From assembly GCA_964458775.1 (NCBI GenBank), contig CAYWLQ010000209.1:1-7120 (forward strand): DNA of 7,120 nt. The letters are read 5' to 3'. This DNA is from CAYWLQ01 sp964458775. GTDB taxonomy: Bacteria > Myxococcota_A > Polyangia > JAAYKL01. Positions within the stretch are counted from its first letter, which is position 1. Each line of letters starts with the position of its first letter. Below the pieces are notes generated by a model, which worked only from the letters and a program-made list of their open reading frames with translations, ran no database searches and was not told the DNA's origin. Below, one piece after another: positions 1-6,343 of this stretch. Both the position numbers and the translations under genes were made by a program.

Positions 1-1
1 G

Positions 2-331
2 CTCAGCGCAAATCTGCCCTATCTTTTCTTGGTGTCCCGTCTTGCTCACTATCTTAAAGTAATTCAACGGGAGAATATCGGTGCAGCCAAAGAAGGAAGT
101 GATCTACAGCGAGAACTTGAAACATGGATTAAGAAGTTGATTACAGAAATGCCCAATCCAGGACCTGATTTAAAAGCCCGTTGCCCTTTGAGAGCTGCTG
201 CTATTGAAGTAATGGATCATGCGGATAACCCGGGATTCTATTCGGTAAACATGAAGGTAAGACCTCACTTCCAAATCGAAGGCGTTAACGTCGACCTCTC
301 CTTGGTTTCACAGATGCCGAAGGCGAAGTAG
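2..331 (+). CDS. tssC: T6SS contractile sheath large subunit TssC, C-terminal part
   Basis: This is the last roughly 109 codons of TssC (VipB/ImpC family), running in from the left edge of the window; the true start lies outside. TssC pairs with TssB to build the cytoplasmic contractile sheath that drives the inner tube and spike out of the cell. The visible part begins with LSANLPYLFLVSRLAHYLKV, typical of the conserved C-terminal sheath domain. It continues through a charged helix (QRELETWIKKLI) and a CPLRAAAIEV segment, and ends in the beta-strand tail NPGFYSVNMKVRPHFQIEG followed by SLVSQMPKAK. The PLR, NPGFYSV and VRPHF blocks are hallmarks of the family. The in-frame TTG at 29 is internal, since the frame stays open to the window edge and the residues before it are also TssC-like. 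It sits 15 bases upstream of tssE, so the two are almost certainly co-transcribed. Confidence 0.93.
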   Translation, partial: LSANLPYLFLVSRLAHYLKVIQRENIGAAKEGSDLQRELETWIKKLITEMPNPGPDLKARCPLRAAAIEVMDHADNPGFYSVNMKVRPHFQIEGVNVDLSLVSQMPKAK

Positions 332-334
332 TAT

Positions 335-339
335 AGGAG
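335..339 (+). promoter_or_regulatory. Shine-Dalgarno site for tssE (decides a GTG start)
   Basis: AGGAG lies seven bases ahead of the GTG at 347. This spacing supports GTG as the start of tssE, with no need for a later ATG. Confidence 0.75.
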
Positions 340-346
340 TCCTAGG

Positions 347-760
347 GTGGTAGAACTTTATGGTTTCATAGAGCAAATAGGCGGTCGTTCTTGTATTGAT
401 CCATATGGTCAGCCGCCCGCCGGCCTTTATGAGGCTATCAAGGATCATCTTGTCGTGCTGTTAAACACTAGACGAGGATCGATTGCTCACTTGCCGGAAT
501 TCGGTCTTCCCGACCTTGCAGATATTTATAAAGGCTATCCGGAATCACTGCACTATTTGGGTGCCGAAATTAAACGTACCATTGAAAAATTTGAGACTCG
601 TATTACAAAACTGAAGGTCGAACTGATATCCTCATCAAGCGATTATTTTGAAGCCAATTATGCTATTACCGGTTATCTTAAGGAATCCGATGGAAAAACA
701 ACAGCTGTTACTTTTCGCACTATGATATCACAAGGCGGTAAAACCTCTATTAGTCGCTGA
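347..760 (+). CDS. tssE: T6SS baseplate protein TssE (gp25-like)
   Basis: A 137-residue protein of the gp25/TssE family, a baseplate wedge component at the base of the sheath. It helps start sheath polymerisation, and despite the old 'lysozyme' label it is structural. The hallmark block sits at residues 35-57: LLNTRRGS, then a PEFGLPDL segment. An alpha/beta region with the helix YLGAEIKRTIEKFETRI (70-86) and the strands KLKVELI and NYAITGYL follow. The length is normal for the family. The GTG start is preceded by a well-placed AGGAG. The order tssC-tssE with a 15-base gap indicates one operon. After the stop there is a 178-base gap, so the downstream TPR gene may have its own promoter. No obvious truncation or missing motif. 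Confidence 0.93.
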   Translation: MVELYGFIEQIGGRSCIDPYGQPPAGLYEAIKDHLVVLLNTRRGSIAHLPEFGLPDLADIYKGYPESLHYLGAEIKRTIEKFETRITKLKVELISSSSDYFEANYAITGYLKESDGKTTAVTFRTMISQGGKTSISR

Positions 761-938
761 CTTTTTATGAAAACCTGCCCTTCTTTTGCAGTCACAATTT
801 ATCTTTTATCTCCAATAAATGTTCGTTACAAATGTAGTCGGTTGCAGCATTCTTCAAATGGATAGAACAACAAAAAAAACTCAGCTATTATCGTTTTTAA
901 TAATGAATGAAAGTTAACAAAAGAAGGTCATAACAGCC

Positions 939-2792
939 ATGACGACAATAAAAAATCTGTTCGATATAGCCGTTGCTCGTTTTAACAGGAAAGCGTTTAC
1001 AGAAGCTGAAAACCTGTTTTTACAAATTAGAAATCAGATTCCTGATGATATAGAAACCCTGCACTATCTGGCTAAAATTGCTTTGGTGCAAGGAAGATAT
1101 GATACTGCTGCAATTTCCTTGGGAAAGGTTGCCGCAGTAAAACTCGACAATGCAGATGTCTTGACCGAGCTAGGTCGAACATATCTGGGTCTGGGACGCT
1201 TGCAGGATGCACTGACCTGCCTGAAACGAGCAGCGATCATTTGCCCGGACAACGGGAAAATTCATCGGTTGACCGCAGAAGTTTTTTTCGCCCTAAAACA
1301 ATATGATCTCGCAATAGAAGCTGCTTCGAAGGCAGTTGCGCTTTGTCCCACAGACGCGGAAGCTCATGAGGTTTTGGGTAATGGATTATTAGATAGCAGA
1401 AATCCTCAGAGGGCTATTGAATGCTATGACAAATCCCTAGACCTCAATTCGGATAATTGGAAAGCGTGGGCCAATCGCGGGACCGCACTTTTTTTACTCA
1501 ATCGATTGATACCTGCCAAGGAGTCACTAATCTTTGCCAATGCGCTAAATCCAATGGAGCCCGAAACGTTGCAGCAGTTAGCTTCAGTACTCATAGAACT
1601 TTGCGAACATGATGATGCCTCTGTGCTGCTGGAAAAGCTATCAGCTATGATGCCGCAGCATGCAAAGGTCTATTTGCTCAGCGGTATCAATACTCTAAAA
1701 CAAGGAATAACTAAAACCGCAACGGCTCATTTTTTCAAGGCAGCAGCTTTGGATGAAGACAATTCTGAAATAAAGTATCTTTTAGCCGAAGCACTTGTTC
1801 ATGACGGTAAGCCGGAGCCTGCTGTTAACATACTGGACGGTATTATCAAAGAGGGCGGTCCCCATCATGTGAATGCACTGATCCAAAAAGCAAAGGTGCA
1901 GCTTTTGCTTGGAGATATAGATGCAGCGAGCTTGACAGTAAATGCCCTTCATGCCGCTGAAAAAATAGAACTTATAATACCTCGTTGGAACGGTGAAGAC
2001 CTTTCTAACAAAACGATTTTTCTATACTCTCGCTTCGGTTTGGATGAACTGAATGTACTTGTTCGCTTATCACATGTTTTAAAAGAGAGAGGTGCAACGG
2101 TATATGTGGAATGTACCGAGCCGGTTCGTTCTCTTGTCAGTGCCATGGTATCAGTGGATAAAACATTTCTGCCCGGTGAGCCCCTGGATTTAACAGTAGA
2201 TTATTGCGCTTCCTTGGAGTTTCTTTTCGGAGCACTAGGTTCTCCTAAGAGTATATTGTCAATTCCCGCCTATTTTTCAATCAACGATGATTTGCGAAAA
2301 AAATGGATTCAACATTTTTCCAAGATCAAAAAGCCGAAGATTGGTCTGATGTGGCGAAAAGAAACCCATGTTCAAAAAAACATATATCACTCGGTGCCGC
2401 TTTCAGCCCTGTCGCCGCTCTTTGAGTTAAAATCAGCTGACTTTGTTTCGTTACAAACCGGTACCGGACTGTCAGAATTGGAAACGTTTTCTTATCGAGA
2501 AGAACTTTACATGGTTGGACTTGAAAACGCGAGCATGAGTGATCGCTTAGCATGCATTTCGGAGTTGGACTTACTAATTGCCCCCGATACCCTAACAGCA
2601 GAAGTAGCCGCAGCAGCCGGACTGCCTGTGTGGGTGTTGCTAGGCACTGTGCCCCCTTGGTATTGGGGAATAACGGGCACTTCCGCACCGTTGTTCCCAT
2701 CCGCTCGTTTGTTTAGACAATCCGAAATAAATCGATGGGATGATGTAGTGAGCGAAGTTATTTCAGCGCTAAGTGCAGACTTCTTAATATAG
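939..2792 (+). CDS. TPR protein with C-terminal glycosyltransferase-9-like domain
   Basis: A 617-residue protein with no signal peptide, so probably cytoplasmic. Residues about 1-340 are tandem tetratricopeptide helices with repeat-type motifs such as TELGRTYLGLGRLQDALTCL, AIEAASKAVALCPTDAEAHE and AIECYDKSLDLNSDNWKAWA. From about residue 349 (PRWNGEDL) it follows the layout of TPR proteins ending in a heptosyltransferase/GT9-like fold: KPKIGLMW (465-472), SVPLSALSPL (485-494), FVSLQTG (502-508), DLLIAPDT (544-551), GLPVWVLL (561-568) and the terminal FPSARLFRQ (586-594) followed by NRWDDVV. The GxGD-type motif of relatives reads GLDEL here (367-371), and the His of the usual AHLAGALG motif is Glu in TAEVAAAAG (553-561). 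Catalysis is therefore uncertain; it may bind sugar or act as a scaffold. AAGAAGG at 921-927 precedes the ATG by 11 bases. The neighbours suggest a T6SS-accessory role, but that is inference. Confidence 0.82.
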   Translation: MTTIKNLFDIAVARFNRKAFTEAENLFLQIRNQIPDDIETLHYLAKIALVQGRYDTAAISLGKVAAVKLDNADVLTELGRTYLGLGRLQDALTCLKRAAIICPDNGKIHRLTAEVFFALKQYDLAIEAASKAVALCPTDAEAHEVLGNGLLDSRNPQRAIECYDKSLDLNSDNWKAWANRGTALFLLNRLIPAKESLIFANALNPMEPETLQQLASVLIELCEHDDASVLLEKLSAMMPQHAKVYLLSGINTLKQGITKTATAHFFKAAALDEDNSEIKYLLAEALVHDGKPEPAVNILDGIIKEGGPHHVNALIQKAKVQLLLGDIDAASLTVNALHAAEKIELIIPRWNGEDLSNKTIFLYSRFGLDELNVLVRLSHVLKERGATVYVECTEPVRSLVSAMVSVDKTFLPGEPLDLTVDYCASLEFLFGALGSPKSILSIPAYFSINDDLRKKWIQHFSKIKKPKIGLMWRKETHVQKNIYHSVPLSALSPLFELKSADFVSLQTGTGLSELETFSYREELYMVGLENASMSDRLACISELDLLIAPDTLTAEVAAAAGLPVWVLLGTVPPWYWGITGTSAPLFPSARLFRQSEINRWDDVVSEVISALSADFLI

Positions 2793-2901
2793 TATTAAAA
2801 GCAGCGGCATTTTCACAGCAACGAACCTCTTATAGATTTATACCCAAAAAAGAATACTCTTGTTATCCAAGTCGTCTTGTGACATCGTAAGATTGCTTAA
2901 C

Positions 2902-2908
2902 AGGAGAG
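2902..2908 (+). promoter_or_regulatory. Strong Shine-Dalgarno ahead of a very short reading frame
   Basis: AGGAGAG lies nine bases before the ATG at 2918. It is among the best ribosome binding sites in the window, which is odd for a frame of only 26 codons. Confidence 0.45.
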
Positions 2909-2917
2909 TGAATAGAA

Positions 2918-2998
2918 ATGAAATGGTACATTCGATGCAGTGCATTGACGGAACACTTAGGTATCGTCAAACCTGATATAGATGTAGTGGCACTTTGA
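2918..2998 (+). CDS. Small 26-residue ORF, possible remnant of a frameshifted gene
   Basis: The frame encodes MKWYIRCSALTEHLG followed by IVKPDIDVVAL, then TGA. I do not recognise it. It is supported only by the well-placed AGGAGAG upstream and by its position within an otherwise plus-strand gene set. A second frame begins within its end, HFEANAFIFEQCGIF (from 2991), and runs to TAA at 3060-3062. Joining the two by a single-base shift would give about 48 residues ahead of the beta-helix gene. It could be a genuine small protein, a leader peptide, or debris of a gene broken by an indel. The peptide has no membrane segment or signal sequence. Confidence 0.3.
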   Translation: MKWYIRCSALTEHLGIVKPDIDVVAL

Positions 2999-3107
2999 AG
3001 CTAATGCTTTCATATTTGAACAATGCGGTATTTTTATTACGTACAGAAAACATGATCAGTAAGTGTAACTCACGCATCTTTATTAGAATCGATAGTATTA
3101 CAGAAAC

Positions 3108-3111
3108 GGAG
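3108..3111 (+). promoter_or_regulatory. Ribosome binding site of the first beta-helix gene
   Basis: GGAG lies seven bases before the ATG at 3119. It shows that this ORF starts here as its own gene and is not simply the tail of a broken VgrG gene. Confidence 0.65.
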
Positions 3112-3118
3112 TTCATAT

Positions 3119-3799
3119 ATGTCTAAAGACCCGCCGAAATCAGAAAAGGTAAGTCAACCGCAAAAAAACAAAATCGCCATCCCATATGGGCATGTTAGCG
3201 GAATGAGAGGCTGTGACGGACGGACCCACATTATGCAATCGGACAGTGCTTCTAGTCCAAGTCTGTTTCTTCACGCCGGAGGCAACATCTATCTGAATGC
3301 AGATTCGACCATGCAGTTATCCTGCTTGGTATGCGTTGAGAATATCGGTAATCGACGTGTACAGTTCATAAAGGATTCCGAGATCCATATTAGCGGTGAA
3401 TCTTACGAACATCTCGAAGGTCCGGCTACAAAAAAAATCAACACAGATTATACAGAAGAAGTGGTCGGGAAACATACACTTAATGTGGCCGGGGCTCAGG
3501 AGACGTTTCTCGGTTCCGGTCAGTTAATTGATGTGACGGGTGCTCGCGAAATAAAAGTCAGCAGTACGCAAAACGTCACAGCAGGAACATCAATTACGGA
3601 ACAATCGGGTGATGCAAAACTGGTCCTTGATAAAAGCGGTTCTGCAACGCTTAGCGTCGGTGGCAACACCATAGTTGTCAAATCGGACGGAACTGTGGAA
3701 ATCAAAGGAAGCGCTTCTATTGCCATTAAAGGAGGAGACATCAGCATCAATGGAGGCAATGTGAACATATCAGGTGCCATGGTCAAAGTGAACAGTTGA
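3119..3799 (+). CDS. Stand-alone VgrG/gp5-like beta-helix needle protein
   Basis: A 226-residue protein whose residues from about 48 on look like the C-terminal triple-stranded beta-helix of T6SS VgrG and phage gp5. Short alternating strands are separated by Gly and Asn turns: LFLHAGGNIYLNADSTMQL (49-67), QLIDVTGAREIKVSS (135-149), then TLSVGGNTIVVKSDGTVEIK (177-196) and GGDISINGGNVNISGAMVKV (205-224). The first 40 residues are polar and lack a signal peptide. The gp27-like and OB-fold domains that make up the rest of a normal VgrG (600 residues or more) are absent. GGAG upstream of the ATG argues for an independent gene. Its role is inferred: a spike extension or adaptor below a PAAR tip, perhaps for the effector encoded convergently next door. 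A truncated VgrG remnant is the alternative. Confidence 0.75.
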   Translation: MSKDPPKSEKVSQPQKNKIAIPYGHVSGMRGCDGRTHIMQSDSASSPSLFLHAGGNIYLNADSTMQLSCLVCVENIGNRRVQFIKDSEIHISGESYEHLEGPATKKINTDYTEEVVGKHTLNVAGAQETFLGSGQLIDVTGAREIKVSSTQNVTAGTSITEQSGDAKLVLDKSGSATLSVGGNTIVVKSDGTVEIKGSASIAIKGGDISINGGNVNISGAMVKVNS

Positions 3800-3807
3800 A
3801 TTTGGAC

Positions 3808-3831
3808 AAAAAATCGTCAATGAAACGATCT
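3808..3831 (-). terminator. Weak intrinsic terminator of the effector cassette
   Basis: Read on the minus strand there is a short hairpin: AGATCGT, a seven-base loop, then ACGATTT (one G-T pair). It runs directly into six T residues at 3813-3808. It lies just past the lipoprotein stop codon (3850), in the 50-base gap between convergent genes. The stem is short and AT-rich, so efficiency may be low. On the plus strand the hairpin lacks a following T run, so it would not serve the beta-helix gene in the same way. Confidence 0.42.
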
Positions 3832-3849
3832 AAAGACGGATTGCCCGTT

Positions 3850-4605
3850 CTATCGATAAAGAAGAATAGGTAACTTTAATTTTGTAATTGGAGTTATCAT
3901 CGTTTCAATCGGCGGGTAAGGCATCGCTGCCGGCTTGGTTGTCAAGATATACTGTTGCCCAAATATCTCCTCCTCCCGTTCAATTGTTCCTTCTTGTTTT
4001 CGAATGAATTGTAATGAGAAATAGACTCCTTCGAACGTTTCGTAAATCTCTTGGGGAGGTGTCTTCATTATACTTTTCTTGGTTTCAATTGACATTTCAA
4101 AAGGATCCCACTCAGTTATAGGAATGGAGATATGAATCTTTTCGGAAAATTCGTTTCCACGTTTTACAACGGTCATATAGGGACTGATAAGCGAAACCGG
4201 GTCCTTTCCCACAGGAGGTGCAGGAATTCCTTTGAATAGATGAACCAACCTGTCGCGCTCTTGAAAGTATATATAAATCAGTTCGGGTGTCTGCTTCCAC
4301 TCAGGTTCTGCTTTGTAAATACGGTTCAACAAATAGATATCCTGATCGCTTTGGTTTTTCACTGTGTAAAAAAGAGTCAGCTGATCTGCTGTGGATTTTT
4401 CAATGGTAGAAAAAATCGTGATTTCGTTCTCTTTATCTTCATTCATTTTATCCTCATTTTTCTTGGAAACAATCTTATCTGAATAGGAAACAGATGATTT
4501 CCCATCGGAATCAAAACAGTTTTGGGGCTGTCCGCAAGAAATGAGTATCACTGCAGCAAGGCAAAGTTGTCTGACCGAATACCGAAACGTTTCATGCGAC
4601 TTCAC
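3850..4605 (-). CDS. Lipoprotein, probable immunity protein of the PAAR-M91 effector
   Basis: A 251-residue predicted lipoprotein. From the GTG at 4605 the N-terminus is MKSHETFRYSVRQ, then the hydrophobic stretch LCLAAVILISC. This gives a lipobox (L-I-S-C) with Cys24 as the lipidated residue and Gly at +2, which does not suggest inner-membrane retention. A polar linker rich in Ser, Lys, Asp and Glu follows (about 26-60). The rest is a mostly beta domain with QLTLFYTVKNQSDQDIYLLN and FSEKIHISIPITEWDPFEM. No enzymatic motif is seen. The start overlaps the effector stop as GTGA, indicating translational coupling. An in-frame TTG at 4626 and a GTG at 4608 are alternatives, but only delay the signal peptide. 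By position directly after a T6SS effector gene it is the likely immunity protein, facing the periplasm. I do not recognise a named family. Confidence 0.72.
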   Translation of the reverse strand: MKSHETFRYSVRQLCLAAVILISCGQPQNCFDSDGKSSVSYSDKIVSKKNEDKMNEDKENEITIFSTIEKSTADQLTLFYTVKNQSDQDIYLLNRIYKAEPEWKQTPELIYIYFQERDRLVHLFKGIPAPPVGKDPVSLISPYMTVVKRGNEFSEKIHISIPITEWDPFEMSIETKKSIMKTPPQEIYETFEGVYFSLQFIRKQEGTIEREEEIFGQQYILTTKPAAMPYPPIETMITPITKLKLPILLYR

Positions 4606-5564
4606 CACGGCGGACCGCCTGGCCAATTGTGTGGATAGTAAGTCGGACGGCGCGGTATTCCGAGTTCGTCTCGCAGGGAGTTTTCCGTTGGAACATCCTT
4701 GCTATGATCTGAAAGGTTGATGGGGTTTCCTTTAGGATCGTGCGACACACCTCCTGAAGTGCCAACCGTCTGCCTCTCTTCACCTCGTGACGAACCGGTT
4801 CCACCTTGATTAGGATAAAGATCTCTCGGCCCGTTGCCGTTGGTTCCCGTGGCATTATGATATGCATGAATCAATTCATGTGCCAAAACTACATCCGCAC
4901 CGGCATTAACGCCTGGAGGATCCGAGTTGAGATAGTGTAGGGAGGGATCCCATGCCACAACGCTGTTACAACCTTCCCCCGGATTCATCATGGCAGCTCC
5001 ATCCTGAGCTGTACACGTATTGCCTCCAGGAGTAATAGTCACTGTATTCCCACTCTCCGCAGTCCCACGAATGAATACCTTGCCGGTATTGGTTCCGTAC
5101 ACTCTGGCCATCGCTCGTTGCACATCTGCAACAAATGTAGGATTACCTTGTGCATCAATATTATAAGGAAAGACCTCAACTGCGCCGCCTATTAACACCG
5201 TGTCCAAACCGCTTTTTATTGAGCCTCCGCAAAAAGTTGCACTCGTTACTCGGGCTGCCGGTAGACCGCCTATTAATACGGTTTGGCTACCTTCCGTAAT
5301 GGTTCCCGGCATGGCCGGACTAGGCGGATGCATAGTGCAGGTAACCATATCCAAGACCCGTGTTGACGGTAAAAAACCGATGAGCGTTGTTGGGTGTCCT
5401 GGACCGGTAATCATGCCGGTCGTCGGAACGATGAATGATCCAATGATCGCTCCGACAATCGCTCCGAAAGGGCCGGCGACCGCTGCACCAATAACCGCTC
5501 CTAGTAGCGCTTTGCTGCCGTGACATATTTGGTCGGTAACTCTCGCAGCAGGTTCACAAGGCAT
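4602..5564 (-). CDS. T6SS spike-tip effector: prePAAR-TM-PAAR-M91 zinc metallopeptidase
   Basis: A 320-residue specialised effector. Residues 6-16 (AARVTDQICHG) match the prePAAR motif of Eag-dependent effectors. Residues 19-46 are a Gly/Ala-rich hydrophobic segment able to cross a membrane. Residues about 47-130 are the PAAR tip domain, with GPGHPTTLIG, Cys76/His79, ITEGSQTVLIGGLPAARVT and Cys112. After a linker, residues about 133-310 resemble peptidase family M91 (NleD-like). The zinc site is HELIHAYH (229-236), Glu262/263 in GEERQTVG is a possible third ligand, and there is a conserved-looking tail TENSLRDELGIPRRPTYY (293-310). The ATG at 5564 lies four bases past the chaperone stop and puts prePAAR at the N-terminus. 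An upstream ATG at 5642 would overlap the chaperone gene by 74 bases. No Rhs cage is present, so this is a compact version. The substrate is unknown. Confidence 0.88.
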   Translation of the reverse strand: MPCEPAARVTDQICHGSKALLGAVIGAAVAGPFGAIVGAIIGSFIVPTTGMITGPGHPTTLIGFLPSTRVLDMVTCTMHPPSPAMPGTITEGSQTVLIGGLPAARVTSATFCGGSIKSGLDTVLIGGAVEVFPYNIDAQGNPTFVADVQRAMARVYGTNTGKVFIRGTAESGNTVTITPGGNTCTAQDGAAMMNPGEGCNSVVAWDPSLHYLNSDPPGVNAGADVVLAHELIHAYHNATGTNGNGPRDLYPNQGGTGSSRGEERQTVGTSGGVSHDPKGNPINLSDHSKDVPTENSLRDELGIPRRPTYYPHNWPGGPPW

Positions 5565-5568
5565 ATCT

Positions 5569-6036
5569 TCAACCGTTATCCTTAACAATAAAACCGCGAA
5601 AACTCCGAACAACGTTAGTGAAAATATTGTCGATAGTATCATTGTCCGACGAAGAAGTAGTTCCGGTCAATGTCCACACCATACTGTCCTGAGCCAAAAA
5701 TGCCTGATGCTGCAATACTGGCGCACAAGAAGTCGGTTTCCATGTATAGGTGATTTTTGTTATCTTTTTATAAAATGTTCCATCAATCTCAGTCTCGTCG
5801 ATCATGGAAAAACCGTCCAATTGATTCTGAAGTGTCTCTTTCTGCTCTAGAATAAATGAATCAAGGTTTGCACCATCTTCAAGAGTATCTTGCGTAATGA
5901 CAATTCCTATTCGTTCATTTTTTGATGTGTCATTGTAAAAATGAAGTATCAGTTTCCTATTCCAACCGCTTGGTATAGTCAAAGCAAAATCTTTGGTAGC
6001 GTATTCTATATAGTCTTCGCGTTCTATTGGTTTCAT
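5569..6036 (-). CDS. Eag-type T6SS effector chaperone (DUF1795/DcrB-like)
   Basis: A 155-residue soluble protein of the DUF1795 family, which includes EagT6 and the EagR chaperones. Members bind the hydrophobic segments of prePAAR effectors in the cytoplasm, keep them stable and help load them on the spike. Typical features are the opening strand FALTIPSGWNRKLILHF (17-33), a central helix with LDSFILEQKETLQNQL, and strands ending QHQAFLAQDSMVWTLTGT. There is no signal peptide, which separates it from the DcrB lipoprotein branch. The gene ends four bases before the effector start, the usual chaperone-effector order, and the effector has the expected prePAAR and TM segment. No clear Shine-Dalgarno precedes the ATG, so translation may be weak, or the start may lie elsewhere near the N-terminus. 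It is the first gene of the minus-strand cassette. Confidence 0.87.
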   Translation of the reverse strand: MKPIEREDYIEYATKDFALTIPSGWNRKLILHFYNDTSKNERIGIVITQDTLEDGANLDSFILEQKETLQNQLDGFSMIDETEIDGTFYKKITKITYTWKPTSCAPVLQHQAFLAQDSMVWTLTGTTSSSDNDTIDNIFTNVVRSFRGFIVKDNG

Positions 6037-6343
6037 TGGGCAACTATTTCAAAGTAAGGTTTAATTTAAGACACATTTGTATAGACAATAGTTTAGATAA
6101 TAACGTCATTCTTTACACAATGTCCGTGTTATATGTTTTGTTAACATTTGCAATCGCATCTAACAAAGACAAATTATTCCATTTGTTCTTCCTAAAACAT
6201 GCGAACAGGCTGACTAATCTGCCAGATTCTTTTTATTGAATCAACTATTATTAAAATCACCTAATCCACTGCTGCTAAACATATTTTCATTTAATGGTTA
6301 ACAATAGACACCTGTTATACAATAGGCAACAAACGGCGATTGA
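6037..6343 (-). other. AT-rich intergenic region ahead of the effector cassette
   Basis: There are 307 bases between the second beta-solenoid gene and the chaperone gene. The region is strongly AT-rich and presumably holds the promoter of the chaperone-effector-immunity cassette on the minus strand, but I could not pick out a convincing -35/-10 pair. A 70-codon plus-strand frame here has no ribosome binding site and no protein-like character. GACTAGTC at 6342-6349 is a short palindrome overlapping the upstream stop codon. No terminator hairpin is clear. Confidence 0.5.

Larger units (their letters stand above)
2793..3118 (+). other. Intergenic stretch, possibly holding a decayed gene
   Basis: There are 326 bases between the TPR gene and the beta-helix gene. 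The stretch is AT-rich in its first half with no convincing terminator hairpin. The second half contains a 26-codon frame with a good ribosome binding site, and a second open frame (about 2991-3062) that could join it by a one-base shift. No RNA gene or repeat was recognised. Confidence 0.5.

Noticed and set aside
761..938. Promoter or terminator in the tssE to TPR-gene gap
   Set aside because: TATTAT and TAATAA boxes exist, but neither has a reasonable -35 partner at 16-18 bases, and no hairpin with a T tract was found.
2326..2700. 124-codon minus-strand frame inside the TPR/GT9-like gene
   Set aside because: It lies fully within a gene with clear domain motifs on the plus strand; no ribosome binding site or family resemblance.
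3820..3906. Inverted nine-base match (ATCGTTTCA) between the convergent gap and the end of the lipoprotein gene
   Set aside because: Too short and too far apart for a terminator or attachment site; probably coincidence.
4240..4482. 80-codon plus-strand frame opposite the lipoprotein gene
   Set aside because: It is antisense to a well-supported coding region, and its hydrophobic character mirrors the opposite strand's codons.
5200..5523. 107-codon plus-strand frame opposite the PAAR domain
   Set aside because: It is a mirror of the Gly/Pro-rich PAAR coding sequence with no start signal of its own.
5565..5642. Upstream ATG extending the PAAR effector by 26 residues
   Set aside because: The extension is a hydrophobic run lying inside the 3' end of the chaperone gene. 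The start at 5564 sits right after the chaperone stop and leaves the prePAAR motif at the N-terminus, as in the family.
6027..6239. 70-codon plus-strand frame in the AT-rich gap
   Set aside because: No ribosome binding site, it overlaps the chaperone start on the other strand, and the peptide has no recognisable domain. Probably chance.
6085..6325. ACAATAG occurring three times in the intergenic region
   Set aside because: Seven bases in AT-rich DNA with irregular spacing is expected by chance and shows no larger repeat unit.
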